A stretch of DNA of 64,000 bases from Curtobacterium sp. TC1 (GTDB taxonomy: Bacteria; Actinomycetota; Actinomycetes; Actinomycetales; Microbacteriaceae): positions 1 to 64,000 of the forward strand of contig NZ_CP081962.1 in the NCBI RefSeq assembly GCF_019844075.1, read 5' to 3'. The notes under the pieces are model-generated. The model was not told where the DNA came from. It ran no database searches and saw only the letters and a program-made list of their open reading frames with translations. The stretch's first letter is position 1. Every line of letters starts with the position of its first letter. This document shows positions 42,722 to 51,820 of this stretch, in pieces. The position numbers were made by a program, and so were the translations under genes.

Positions 42722-43759
42722 ATGACCGATTACACCAAGACATTCCGCGCGGCCGCCGTTCAGGCCGAACCGGTCTGGAACAATCTCCGAGGCGGGATCG
42801 ACAAGACGATCGCCCTGGCGACCGAGGCCGCGAAAAACGGTGCCGAGATCATTGCCTTCCCCGAAACCTGGATTCCAGGCTACCCGTGGTTCCTCTGGCT
42901 CGACTCAGTGGCCTGGCAGTCGCAGTTCGTCGTCCCGTACGCGCAGAACTCCCTCGAGGTCGGCAGCGCCGAGTTCACCCGGCTCGAGGACGCGGCTCGC
43001 AGCCTCGGCATCGCCATCGCGCTCGGGTACAGCGAACGCGACCACGGCTCGCTCTACATGGGGCAGGCGCACATCGATAAGGACGGCACCACCCGGATCA
43101 CGCGCCGCAAGCTCAAGCCCACCCATGTAGAGCGCGCCCACTTCGGCGAGGGCGACGGTTCCGACGTCGTCGTGGTGGACTCGGAGCTCGGGCGCGTCGG
43201 TTCGCTCTGCTGCTGGGAGCACATCCAACCCCTGACGAAGTACGCGATGTTCTCGCAGGACGAGCAGCTCCACGTCGCCGCGTGGCCAAGCTTCTCGATC
43301 TTCGAGGGAGCCGTCCACGCGCTCGGGCCGGAGGTCAACACAGCCGCGGCGCAGCAGTACGCGGTCGAGGGGCAGGTGTTCGTGCTCTCTCCTTGCGGGA
43401 TCATTGGCGAGGCGGCCCAGGCACTGTTCGCCAACTCCGAGCAAAAGCGGCAGTTCCTGTCGCTCGGCGGCGGCCACGCCCGGATCTACGGGCCGGACGG
43501 ACGCTCACTGGCCACACCGCTCGCCCAGACGGAAGAGGGCATCCTCTACGCGGACATCGACTACGGCGCGATCTTGGCCGCGAAGAACGCCGCGGACCCC
43601 GTCGGCCACTACTCCCGCCCCGACGTCTTCACCCTGCAGTTCGAGCGGGCACGCAACCACAAGGTATCGCCACGACCGGCCGTCACAGCACCCTCACTGC
43701 TTCCAGACGCGGCCCTCGCGGAGGAAGCAGCCGCCAGTTCGGACGTGGAACTCTTGTGA
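42722..43759 (+). CDS. nitrilase
   Basis: The 345-residue enzyme hydrolyses nitriles to carboxylic acids and ammonia. The Glu-Lys-Cys triad is in place: Glu in AFPETW (about 47), Lys in RKLKPTH (about 132) and Cys in LCCWEH (about 164). The C-W-E-H context is characteristic of true nitrilases rather than amidases. Length matches the aliphatic/arylacetonitrilase branch. There is no signal peptide. The acid product would be a natural substrate class for the carboxylic acid reductase at 8.9-12.2 kb, but this link is inference. Confidence 0.93.
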   Translation: MTDYTKTFRAAAVQAEPVWNNLRGGIDKTIALATEAAKNGAEIIAFPETWIPGYPWFLWLDSVAWQSQFVVPYAQNSLEVGSAEFTRLEDAARSLGIAIALGYSERDHGSLYMGQAHIDKDGTTRITRRKLKPTHVERAHFGEGDGSDVVVVDSELGRVGSLCCWEHIQPLTKYAMFSQDEQLHVAAWPSFSIFEGAVHALGPEVNTAAAQQYAVEGQVFVLSPCGIIGEAAQALFANSEQKRQFLSLGGGHARIYGPDGRSLATPLAQTEEGILYADIDYGAILAAKNAADPVGHYSRPDVFTLQFERARNHKVSPRPAVTAPSLLPDAALAEEAAASSDVELL

Positions 43760-43918
43760 AATGATGGTTTGCCTCGCGTCTGACCGACGGTGCAACCGCG
43801 AGCTACCAGGCAAGTACCACTTCCACCCCCGCTCTTACGTTCCGAGAATGACTAGGCTGCGTCAGCGGAGCAGCGTGCGGCCGCGGAGCGGTCCCGGACG
43901 GCATTCGCGCGGCTTCGC

Positions 43919-45058
43919 ATGGCAGCGGGGGAGGGGAACCCGGTTGATCGAGGCAACGTGGTGGTTCAGGCGGACGCGTCGCCGCAGGTGTTCGCTGAGG
44001 CGTCCCTGTCGCTGAACACGGTCCGTGCGTACCGGTCGGACCTGCGCCAGTTCGCCCGGTGGCGCGCCGGCTTCCTCGACCACGAGATCTCCGAGGCGCA
44101 CGAGCTCGAGCAGATGTCGACGGCGCCGGTCGACCCTGCCGAGGTCGCAGCGTTCCTCGCGGACAAGGCCAATGCTGTTCTGCCGGATGGTGGGCAGCGG
44201 TATGCGCCGGCGACGATCAGCCGCTACGTCGCCGCGATCGACTGGGAACACACCCGCCGCGGCCACACCCCACCCGGCTCCACCCCGATCGTCCGCGACG
44301 TCCTGAAAGGGATCCGCCGGACCCGGTCGGTGCCGGTCCGGCGGGCAAAGCCGATGACGTTGCAGACCCTGCAGACGACCCTGCTGACGATCGACGTCAC
44401 CGACCTGCAGACCGGCGCGCTCGGAATCCGGGACCACGCGTTGCTGCTGTTCGGGTTCGTCGGTGCGTTCCGCGAGTCCGAACTGACCGCCCTCACCGTC
44501 GCCGACATCCGCCTCGTCGATGGTGAGTGTGTCTACGCGCGCGTGCGGCGGTCGAAGACCGATCAGGACGGGGTTGGGCGGGTGAAGGCGCTCAAGCAGG
44601 GCGCGAACCCGGTCACCTGCGCGCCGTGCGCCTTCGTCCGGCTCTATCGGCTGATGGCCGCACAGGACACCCGAGGAGAAGCCGGCCTGTTCGCGGCACT
44701 CGCTGGCGCGGGCTTGTCCGTCCATGTCTGTGCAGATGGGCTCGGACCCGACCGGTTGCCGCCGTCGATGCCGTTCTTCCGCGCAGTGTCGAAGTGGGGT
44801 CTGTTCCGGGACACCGGCATCAGCCCGACAACGGTCGGGAAAGCCGTCGCGCGCCGTGCGCGAGCGGCGGGGTTGGGGGAGGAGGGGTGGTCCGGGCACT
44901 CGCTCCGTGCCGGGTTCGTCACCGAGGCGCGGAACGCGGGCGCGACGGATGTGGAGATCATGAACCAGACCCACCACACCAACGCCGCCACCCTGCAGAT
45001 CTACGACCGCGAGTACACGCCCCTGGTCCGCAACGCCGTCACCCGGATGCGGCTATGA
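43919..45058 (+). CDS. tyrosine recombinase (module copy 2, gene A)
   Basis: The 379-residue product begins at an ATG that is an internal Met in copy 1, and lacks about the first 47 residues of that protein. Its catalytic residues are intact: Arg in AFRESEL, Lys in RRSKTD, HSLR, His in THHTN and Tyr in IYDRE. Differences from copy 1 cluster in the middle third (for example LQTGALGIR versus LQAGALATR). No clear ribosome binding site lies before the ATG, so expression is doubtful. Its stop overlaps gene B by 4 bp (ATGA). Confidence 0.85.
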   Translation: MAAGEGNPVDRGNVVVQADASPQVFAEASLSLNTVRAYRSDLRQFARWRAGFLDHEISEAHELEQMSTAPVDPAEVAAFLADKANAVLPDGGQRYAPATISRYVAAIDWEHTRRGHTPPGSTPIVRDVLKGIRRTRSVPVRRAKPMTLQTLQTTLLTIDVTDLQTGALGIRDHALLLFGFVGAFRESELTALTVADIRLVDGECVYARVRRSKTDQDGVGRVKALKQGANPVTCAPCAFVRLYRLMAAQDTRGEAGLFAALAGAGLSVHVCADGLGPDRLPPSMPFFRAVSKWGLFRDTGISPTTVGKAVARRARAAGLGEEGWSGHSLRAGFVTEARNAGATDVEIMNQTHHTNAATLQIYDREYTPLVRNAVTRMRL

Positions 45059-46041
45059 CCCCCCAAACTTCCCTCCAGTTCGACCCTAAACTTCGCAGCG
45101 AGCAGGGGTCGTTTGGGGCGCACTGGAACCGGTTCGTGGCATGGTGCGCTGCGACCAGCCAGGCGTCGTTGCCGGCGGCGCCGGCAACGATCGAGCAGTT
45201 CCTCGCCGCGTTCCCCGGCGCGGCGTCGACGCAGCGACTCCGGCGCTCCAGCATTCGCGCGCACCACCTCGCCGCCGGCTATCCGGATCCGCTTCCGGCG
45301 TTGCAGGGGCGCGTGTGGCCGCACCAGTCGGCCCCGCACAGTGTGGATGTCCGCGAGGTGCTCGCGGCGATTCCGAAGTACCGCTATCCGCTTGGTCTCC
45401 GCGGCCGCCGCGACGCCTTCCTCATCGTCCTCCTTGGCGTGCTGCACCTCACCCGCCGAGAGGCGCAAACCGTCACGGCGGGCGAGGTCGCGGTGACGAG
45501 CATCGTGCGGATCCGCGGAAAGGTGGTCCCTTCCGCGGATGATCCGGCTGCGTGTGCTGCGTGCGCGGTGACCCGGTGGTTGCGGATCGTGGGTCCGGTG
45601 TGGACCGGGTTCCGCGGCGACGTCGTTCGTTTGCTCGATCCCACGAGAGGCAACCTCGACGTGCATGACTGCGAGCAGCCGGTACCGGGGGAGTGGCGGC
45701 GAGCGGAGCAGCTGCTGTTGCCGTTAGACGTTCACGGGTGGGCCCAGACCGGGGTGACCTTGTCCGGTCGGTCGATCACGGGCATCGTCCCCGTCAGACG
45801 CGTCGCCGCTGCGCACGGGACGGAGCGGGAGGCTGTCGGGCCGGTAGTGCGCGCAGGGTCCCGCTTCGACGAACTCACGCTGCCGGAGACATACGCCGCG
45901 CTCGGCGCTGCTGACAGCGCTGCCGATCACGTACTCGCTCGCATCACGGCCCTCTGGCAAGATGCCCGAGCCCTCGATGCTGCACTCGAACCCTTTGCCA
46001 GCACCAGCAAGCATGGGATAGCGCCCGATAGCGATCGCTAG
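45055..46041 (+). CDS. recombinase-like partner protein (module copy 2, gene B)
   Basis: The 328-residue paralogue of the protein at 6453-7442 starts with ATG in the ATGA overlap. It keeps the helical N-terminus (TIEQFLAAFPGAASTQRL), GRRDAFLIVLLGVLHL, CAACAVTRWL and the VHGWAQTGVTLSGRS segment. The box I-like sequence is HLTRREAQTV. No HxxR or catalytic Tyr is present, as in copy 1. Many residues differ from copy 1, clearly more than in gene A, so the two gene B copies have evolved separately while parts of gene A were homogenised. Confidence 0.8.
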   Translation: MTPQTSLQFDPKLRSEQGSFGAHWNRFVAWCAATSQASLPAAPATIEQFLAAFPGAASTQRLRRSSIRAHHLAAGYPDPLPALQGRVWPHQSAPHSVDVREVLAAIPKYRYPLGLRGRRDAFLIVLLGVLHLTRREAQTVTAGEVAVTSIVRIRGKVVPSADDPAACAACAVTRWLRIVGPVWTGFRGDVVRLLDPTRGNLDVHDCEQPVPGEWRRAEQLLLPLDVHGWAQTGVTLSGRSITGIVPVRRVAAAHGTEREAVGPVVRAGSRFDELTLPETYAALGAADSAADHVLARITALWQDARALDAALEPFASTSKHGIAPDSDR

Positions 46042-46155
46042 CTCGAACCAGCATCACGGGGCGCTTCGGTTGTCAGGCCCACTGGACCCAGGCGGGCCCG
46101 CGACGCGGTAAAGATCCGACAGACGTGGAGTGAGGGGCGCATCGGCACGATCGCC

Positions 46156-46687
46156 GTGGCGCTCTCGAGCGAGCGACAGAGCACTGTCGCGTGGAAGTCC
46201 GGAGCCGCTGGTGAAGCTGTCGTCAGCCGGGTTCTCGACGCCGTTGCCGCCGAGCACCTCGCCGTGCTCCACGACCGCCGTATCGCTCGGCTCCCGAGCG
46301 AACATCGACCACATCGTGATCACCCGCGTCGGCGTCTGGGCCGTCGACGCCAAGCGATACCGCGACAAGCGGCCGCGGCTCCAGGTCGAGGGCGGCCTGT
46401 TCCGAGCCCGCACGGAGAGGCTCATCGTGGGCGGCGACCGAATGAAGCTCGTCGACGGTGCACTCCGTCAGGCGGCGCTCGTCCAGGAGGTCGTGGGCCC
46501 GATACCCGTGCGCGGTGCGTTCTGCTTCGTTGACGCGGACTGGCCGCTCTTCGGCGGCTCGTTCACCACCCGCGGCATCGACGTCTGCTGGCCGAAGAAG
46601 CTCGCGAAGCAGCTCGCCGCTGTCGATGGGCCGGTGGACGTGGTGGGCGTCGCGGCGGCGGTCGCGCGGCGCTTCTCATCTGCCTAA
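46156..46687 (+). pseudogene. frameshifted NERD-domain (nuclease-related) protein
   Basis: The GTG at 46156 opens a frame reading WKSGAAGEAVVSRVLDAVAA and then VLHDRRI. After about 46285 the NERD sequence continues in the next frame: ANIDHIVITRVGVWAVDAKR and so on to the stop at 46687. Both halves match the actinobacterial NERD pattern (LHDRRIPGSRANIDH), so one base was gained or lost at the junction GCTCGGCTCCCG. A real mutation or a sequencing error are both possible. Function of intact NERD proteins is poorly known (nuclease-related, often on plasmids). Confidence 0.8.
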
Positions 46688-46795
46688 CCAGCGCGCCAAG
46701 CCCGCGGAACCTCCGTGGCAGCATCTCTGGCGTCGCTGTCACTTATTCTAAATAACTGACATTATCGACGTAGCTATCGCCAGAAAGGAGCCGCG

Positions 46796-48040
46796 ATGAC
46801 GAACTGGCCGGCGCACAGCAGGCGCGTCGTCCCCTGGACGAGCACGAGCCGTCGCGGCACTCGGGAGGACCGGACCCTCGCAGCGGTCACGGTGTCCATC
46901 CCGCCGATGATCGCAGACGCCGACGTTCCGGCCATCGCTGAGCGCGACCTCGCCCGGGCTCGCTACGAGGCCGCGGACCTCGAGCGGGTGGCAGACGGCG
47001 TGCTCAGTCCCCTCGCAGGGTTCCTCATCCGCATGGAGTCCGTCGCGTCCAGCCGCATCGAACACGTCGAGGCGTCCCCGATAGCGTTCGCTCGCGCCAT
47101 TGGCGGGCTGAAGGAGAACACGTCCGCGATGTCGATGGTCGCCGCAGGAGCCGCGATCACGAAGCTCATCGACGCATCGAGCCTGGTGATCACGCTCGAC
47201 GAGATCCTCGCTGCGCACCAGGCGCTCATGCAGGATGACCCGGACGTGGCCGAGCGTCCCTACGCTGGCCGCGTCCGCGACGTGCAGAACTGGATCGGCG
47301 GCTCCCAGTACTCGCCCCGCGGCGCGCTCTACGTCCCGCCGCCGCCGGAAGAGGTGCCGGCGCTGCTCGAGGATCTGATCGTGTTCGCCAACCGCGACGA
47401 CGTCGAACCCGTCACCCAGGCCGCGATCGCGCATGCCCACTTCGAGAGCATCCACCCGTTCACCGACGGCAACGGCCGCATCGGCCGGGCGCTCATCGGC
47501 GCCATCCTGCGTCGGCGGGGTGTGACGCCGCACACCGTGCTCCCGGTCGCCAGCGCCCTCGCCGCCGACACGACGCACTACTTCTCGCTCCTCACCGCCT
47601 ACCGCGCCGGGAACGTGGAGCCGATCGTCACCGACCTGGCGCTCTGCGTCGAGACGGCGGCCCGCGAGGCCCGCGGTACCGCGCGCGCATTCGCACAGTA
47701 CGAGGATGCCTGGCGAGAGCAAGCCAGCCCGCGCGCAGGCAGCGCTGCCGACCGCATCCTGCCGGTCCTGCTCACCATGCCGGTCTTCACCGTCGAGCAG
47801 CTCGTCGACGAGGTGCAGGACATTCCGGAGCGAAGCGTGTACCGCGGCGTGCAGGTTCTCGAGGAGGCCCGCGTAGTCGAGGCTGTCACTGACCGGAAGC
47901 GAGACCGCACGTATGCCGCAATGGACGTGCTCGACGAGTTTGAGGACCTTGATGCTCGCATCCGGGAACGGATCACGCGACTCCGCGCGCTGGGCGCGGA
48001 GTACTGGAAGCAGAACCCGCGGGTCGCAGTGTGGTACTGA
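46796..48040 (+). CDS. Fic-family AMP transferase-like protein
   Basis: The 414-residue class II Fic protein carries the full active-site motif HPFTDGNGRIGR (about 220-231) with the catalytic His. An N-terminal inhibitory helix lies near 80-92 (RMESVASSRIEH; the usual S-x-x-x-E-G/N ends in H here). The C-terminal part has a winged-helix domain (about 320-375, VFTVEQLVDEVQDIPERSV). Such proteins modify target proteins with AMP or act in toxin-like switches. It is preceded by AAAGGAG and stands between the NERD and relaxase remnants. Confidence 0.9.
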   Translation: MTNWPAHSRRVVPWTSTSRRGTREDRTLAAVTVSIPPMIADADVPAIAERDLARARYEAADLERVADGVLSPLAGFLIRMESVASSRIEHVEASPIAFARAIGGLKENTSAMSMVAAGAAITKLIDASSLVITLDEILAAHQALMQDDPDVAERPYAGRVRDVQNWIGGSQYSPRGALYVPPPPEEVPALLEDLIVFANRDDVEPVTQAAIAHAHFESIHPFTDGNGRIGRALIGAILRRRGVTPHTVLPVASALAADTTHYFSLLTAYRAGNVEPIVTDLALCVETAAREARGTARAFAQYEDAWREQASPRAGSAADRILPVLLTMPVFTVEQLVDEVQDIPERSVYRGVQVLEEARVVEAVTDRKRDRTYAAMDVLDEFEDLDARIRERITRLRALGAEYWKQNPRVAVWY

Positions 48041-48208
48041 ACGGATTTTGTCGCCCGTCAATGAGGACGAGGTATGGCTTCGTATGTCAGATAGCAGATT
48101 GCGAGGCTTCGGTGTCAAGTGCCCGAGTATCCAGAGGGTAGCTTGCCGCCGGTAGCCATCAGGAGCGGCGTGCGCATCCTCCAGTGAGGAGTTCGACATT
48201 GAAGCCTG

Positions 48209-48430
48209 CTATGAGGCGGGCAGTACGTGGATGTGGTGGAACAGCGCGTCGAACCCTGGCGTCGTCCGCGCGGCGATTGCTCGCTCTTTGTCTACTGCTT
48301 CGATGGCCTGGACCATGCCGGCGACAGCGTCGAGGTGCTGTTGCACGAGGGGACCCCAGATCCCCTGGATCGCCCCGGTGATCCGGGGGAGGAGTTCGAT
48401 CTGTGCGCGGATAATCGAGCCCGCGACCAC
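48209..48430 (-). pseudogene. possible C-terminal fragment of an unidentified protein
   Basis: The minus-strand frame reads GSIIRAQIELLPRITGAIQG and LVQQHLDAVAGMVQAIEAVD, ending in HHIHVLPAS. Its composition looks far more protein-like than the overlapping plus-strand frame. It has no convincing start and stops abruptly near 48430, where relaxase sequence begins on the other strand. It thus marks a recombination junction. No family is recognised. Confidence 0.4.
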
Positions 48431-48440
48431 GTGCAGCAGG

Positions 48441-49265
48441 CTGGCGTCCCTCGCCAGTGCCGAGCGTGCCGGCTACGACCCCGCGGACGCGCTGTACCAG
48501 GCGTGGACGAAGGACACCCTCGGCGGTGCAGCGAACGAGCCCGCGGTGCTTGCCGCCCGCGTGAAGGCCGACGTGGCCGAGTACACGGAGTCGTTCGGCG
48601 CGGACGAGCCCGACCACCGGGTGCCCCGCTCGATCGCCGACCGCGGCGCGCTCGACTCCCCGCACACCGACCCGGCCTGGCGGGACCACCTCCAGGAGCG
48701 GTACGAGTACATCGCCGTCCGCCTCGAGGAGCGGGGCGCGACGATCGCCGCGGAACAACCTGCGTGGGCCGAGCAGCTTGGCGACGTCCCGGCGGCCGCT
48801 GAGCGCCGTGAGGCGTGGACGCTGCTCGCTGCCGAGGTGGACACGTTCCGCACCCGCTACGGGATCGAGGACGCTGGCGTGGCCGTGCCGAAGCAGTACC
48901 GGGAGCAGACCATCGGTGTGGAGCTGCATGCGCGAGTGACGGCCATGCACAAGTCGGCTCTCACGACGCAGCCGCCGGCCGAGCAGGCGGTGCGCGAGCG
49001 CGCGGCCGCCGAAGTGACCGCCGCAGCGCGACGGACCCGCGAGCAGGTCAGCCCGACCCCGGCCCGGCCCCGCAGCGTTGCCGAGACTCTCCGCGAGCAG
49101 AACCGTCAAGAGGCCCAGCGCCGAGCCGAACGGCTCCGCCAGGTCGGCGTCACTGCCACCGCCCGCGACCGCGATCCCGCCGACGAGCAGCGCAAGGCCG
49201 CCGAGCGCGACCGCCAGGCGCGCGAGCGTGACCGCACCCGTGGCGACGACGGGCGGGAACGGTGA
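48441..49265 (+). pseudogene. C-terminal remnant of a MobF-type relaxase
   Basis: About 275 codons from the end of a TraA/TrwC-type relaxase are left. They read SAERAGYDPADALYQAW, then WAEQLGDVPAAAERREAWTL and VDTFRTRYGI, a pattern frequent in the C-terminal part of actinobacterial MobF relaxases. A charged Arg/Glu/Ala-rich tail follows. The N-terminal relaxase (HUH) and helicase domains are absent. The open frame extends further left to 48231, but that part is antisense to another fragment. Loss of the relaxase means this plasmid can be at best mobilised in trans. Confidence 0.65.
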
Positions 49266-49453
49266 CCGCCCACCCCGCCGCGGTGCTCACCTGCGACACT
49301 GCGGACTGCGAGCACATGATCGCCGTCTCAGGCCCTTCCGCCGACACCTACCAGCGCGCCCGCGACTACGCCGCAACCTTTGGATGGGTCACTGCCGATT
49401 GGGCCCACGACTGTTGCCGCGACTACAACTCACGCCTCAACGTCAGCGTCTGA
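49262..49453 (+). CDS. small Cys/His-rich protein behind the relaxase remnant
   Basis: The 63-residue product begins with a GTG that overlaps the stop of the relaxase frame (GTGA). It has Cys and His residues in LTCDTADCEHM and WAHDCCRDYN, which could form a small zinc-binding fold. Its coupled position suggests that it was part of the mobilisation operon. No named family is recognised. Confidence 0.6.
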   Translation: MTAHPAAVLTCDTADCEHMIAVSGPSADTYQRARDYAATFGWVTADWAHDCCRDYNSRLNVSV

Positions 49454-49499
49454 GCGCTCCCGGACCAGACGAAAGATTCGGCTGTGACGATCAAGGAGA

Positions 49500-50741
49500 T
49501 TATTCGCGGTTGCCGAGGCTGGTTACGGGACGGCAAGCGTTCCAGCCGGCGATCAGTGTGACCGCGAGCGAAGCGATCAGCACTGCGTAGGACGAATCCC
49601 ATGATCCGGTCGCAGTGTTAAGCGCTCCGAGTGCAAGTGGCCCGATACAGCCGATGCCGTAGCCGACACCTTGCACGATGCCGGAGAGCGACGCGGACTC
49701 GGCCGCGGTACTGCTCCGCAGGCCGATCAGGGTGAGTGTCAGCGGGAACGTGCTGACCCCGAGGCCGAGAAGCACTGCCCACAGAGCTGCGCCGCTGGCT
49801 GGAGCGCTCAGCATCCCGAGGTACCCAGCGAGGAGGAGGGCGACGCAGATGACGACGATCGGAAACGGGTTCCGCATGTGTCCTGCAAGTCCTGGTATGA
49901 CCAATGCGGCGAGCAGACCCATCGCGGAGAACAGCGATAGCAGCGTCGCGCTCGTCACGGCGCTGAGCCCGGCGTCGGCGAACATCGACGGTATCCACGT
50001 GATGAGCGCGTAGGTATGCAACGCCGTCATGGCCATCAGGCCGACGAGTCCGAGAGTCGCGGTCGACGGACGCTGGCCGGTGACACGCCGAACCGGTGGT
50101 GCAACGCGTGGGGATTCAGCTTCGGCTTCGGCCAGGCCGGCCCGTCGGCTCGTCCTGAGCACGACGACCAACCAGAGCAGCGTCGCGATCCCGGTGAGCG
50201 CCGGCCACAGCCCGAGCGAGACACGCCAACCGGCAGCGGTTGCCAGTTTGACGCCCACCACCGGCGCCACGAATTGCCCCACCTGTAGCAAGAGCATGTA
50301 CAGCGTGCTGACCGCCTTCACCCGGTCGGGGAAGTGCTCCTTGACGATCGGGATCAGCAGAACGTTGGCCGCGCCGACTCCGGCGAAGCCGACGACCGTC
50401 GCCGCAATCAGCATTCCAGCCGACTCGGCCGCCGCGCGGAGCGCGAGGCCGACAGTCGTGATCGCCACGGCACCCAGGACTGCATGCTCGAGCCCGAAGC
50501 GTCGCGCGAGTACCGGCGCGACGAACGCGCACGCCGCGAAGCACCCGGTGATCAGCGTCCCGAGCAGCCCCGTGACCGTCGGCCCGAATAGCAGGGACTC
50601 CTGCACGATGTCGACGACTGCTGAAAACCCGGTCACGGCGGTGCGCAAGTTCAAGGCCGTGAGACACACCGCAAGGAGGAGGATGAGGCCGCTAGCCCTC
50701 CTCGGGGCGGGCAGGGCAAAAGGAGGCATAGATGGGATCAT
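49500..50741 (-). CDS. MFS transporter, CynX/NimT type
   Basis: The 413-residue, twelve-helix transporter is of the CynX/NimT (cyanate/2-nitroimidazole) branch. The first helices carry LTALNLRTAVTGFSAV, typical of this group, and later ones GLMAMTALHTYALITWIPSM and GIVQGVGYGIGCIGP. The exact start is uncertain: ATG 50741 is used here, ATG 50729 is equally possible, and neither has a visible ribosome binding site. A near-palindrome ATGGGATCATCCCAT (50732-50746) overlaps the start. The divergent GntR gene next to it is the likely regulator. Confidence 0.87.
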   Translation of the reverse strand: MIPSMPPFALPAPRRASGLILLLAVCLTALNLRTAVTGFSAVVDIVQESLLFGPTVTGLLGTLITGCFAACAFVAPVLARRFGLEHAVLGAVAITTVGLALRAAAESAGMLIAATVVGFAGVGAANVLLIPIVKEHFPDRVKAVSTLYMLLLQVGQFVAPVVGVKLATAAGWRVSLGLWPALTGIATLLWLVVVLRTSRRAGLAEAEAESPRVAPPVRRVTGQRPSTATLGLVGLMAMTALHTYALITWIPSMFADAGLSAVTSATLLSLFSAMGLLAALVIPGLAGHMRNPFPIVVICVALLLAGYLGMLSAPASGAALWAVLLGLGVSTFPLTLTLIGLRSSTAAESASLSGIVQGVGYGIGCIGPLALGALNTATGSWDSSYAVLIASLAVTLIAGWNACRPVTSLGNRE

Positions 50742-50746
50742 CCCAT
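50732..50746. promoter_or_regulatory. near-perfect palindrome between MFS and GntR genes
   Basis: ATGGGATCATCCCAT is symmetric apart from the centre and sits in the short divergent region at the transporter start. It is a candidate operator for the adjacent GntR protein, which would then repress the transporter. Confidence 0.5.
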
Positions 50747-50771
50747 GAATTTCATTGTCTAAGTTGGAGGC

Positions 50772-51443
50772 GTGTCTGTGCATGAGTCCCGCGGAGCGCT
50801 CGGTGACCGTGTGGTCGACGCCATCCGAGATGAGATCACGTCGGGGCGCTGGCCTGTTGGGTTGCGCATCCCGGTCGAATCCGAGCTCGTTGCTTGGAGC
50901 GGTGCTGGACGCAACACGGTTCGTGAAGCCGTCAGTTCACTCGTTCAGGCGGGGATGCTGCGCCGTGAGCAGGGTCGGGGCACGTTCGTCACTGCGCGAT
51001 CGGACCTCGGGGGTGCGTTGAGTCGTCGTGCCGCCGCGAATCCGCGGCGTGACACCCTCGAACTTCGACTTGCGCTCGACACGGTTGCCGCACGGTTGGC
51101 GGCTCGGCGCCGGTCGGACGCGCAAGCCGAAGGCCTGCTGGCGCTGCTCGAAGCGCGCCGGACGGCATGGTGCACAGGTGATCGGGCAGACCGTCTTGCC
51201 GCAGACACTGCACTCCACGTCGCGATCATTATCGCATCGTCGAACACGCTCCTCGCAGAGGTTTACGAGGGCCTGGTCGCGGTGTTCGCGGATGCACTCG
51301 ATGCCGACGTGTCTGGTGATGAGGACCAGTTCTCTCGTGAACACCGGGATTTAGTGCACGCCATCGTGGCGGGGGATGGTGAGGCTGCTGGCGCTCAGAT
51401 GCACGCAATCCTCCAACCACTGATCGACGCCCTCGAAGACTAA
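50772..51443 (+). CDS. GntR/FadR-family regulator
   Basis: The 223-residue protein has an N-terminal winged HTH (about 10-75, IRDEITSGRWPVGLRIPVES then GRNTVREAVSSLVQAGMLRR and QGRGTFV) and a C-terminal all-helical FCD-type ligand domain (about 90-220). His residues in DTALHVAI and FSREHRDLVHAI are in positions typical of metal/ligand binding in this class. It starts with GTG 50772, about 30 bp from the divergent transporter start, and likely controls it. Confidence 0.9.
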   Translation: MSVHESRGALGDRVVDAIRDEITSGRWPVGLRIPVESELVAWSGAGRNTVREAVSSLVQAGMLRREQGRGTFVTARSDLGGALSRRAAANPRRDTLELRLALDTVAARLAARRRSDAQAEGLLALLEARRTAWCTGDRADRLAADTALHVAIIIASSNTLLAEVYEGLVAVFADALDADVSGDEDQFSREHRDLVHAIVAGDGEAAGAQMHAILQPLIDALED

Positions 51444-51820
51444 ATCGTTCCGCGAAACCTGCAACAGTTTTGTCCCTGAAGCAGCGGCTGTGTTAGATGA
51501 CCTGCTCGGCGAGTGATCTCGGTGGTACGCACTCGGGTGTGAACGCTCGATGGGACGGCTCACGATCCTGCAGCTGCTCGGCAGAATCCCGATCGCATCT
51601 GCCGCTGCCGGCACCGCGGCGTTGTGGTTCACGTTTCGGCGCCTGGTGATTGCGGGGCTGTGCCGGGGTCGGTGCTGCGGATGATGACTCGGCCGGCCAG
51701 GGGGTCAGTCTCGGAGGGTCAAGGTCTCGCCGAAGCCCTCCGGTTTGTTCACGTCCCGGTAGCCGATCTTTCATCGGACGCTGAGCCCTGCCCGACGCGC
51801 TTGCGTTCCGCGCTGAACCT
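51444..51820. other. intergenic region without a clear gene
   Basis: This 377-bp stretch lies between the GntR gene and the end of the convergent TetR gene. A 44-codon plus-strand frame (about 51550-51684) with a hydrophobic centre is the only candidate and is not convincing. Confidence 0.45.

Larger units (their letters stand above)
43855..46041 (+). mobile_element. two-gene tyrosine recombinase module, copy 2
   Basis: Similarity to copy 1 begins abruptly at 43855 (5253 in copy 1) and continues through both genes. A TAG codon lies exactly at the junction, so the unique N-terminus of gene A in copy 1 is missing here. Flanking sequence differs on both sides. Direct orientation relative to copy 1. 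Confidence 0.7.

Noticed and set aside
46748..48199. 483-residue minus-strand frame opposite fic
   Set aside because: Antisense of the Fic gene with low-complexity Arg/Asp/Val sequence.
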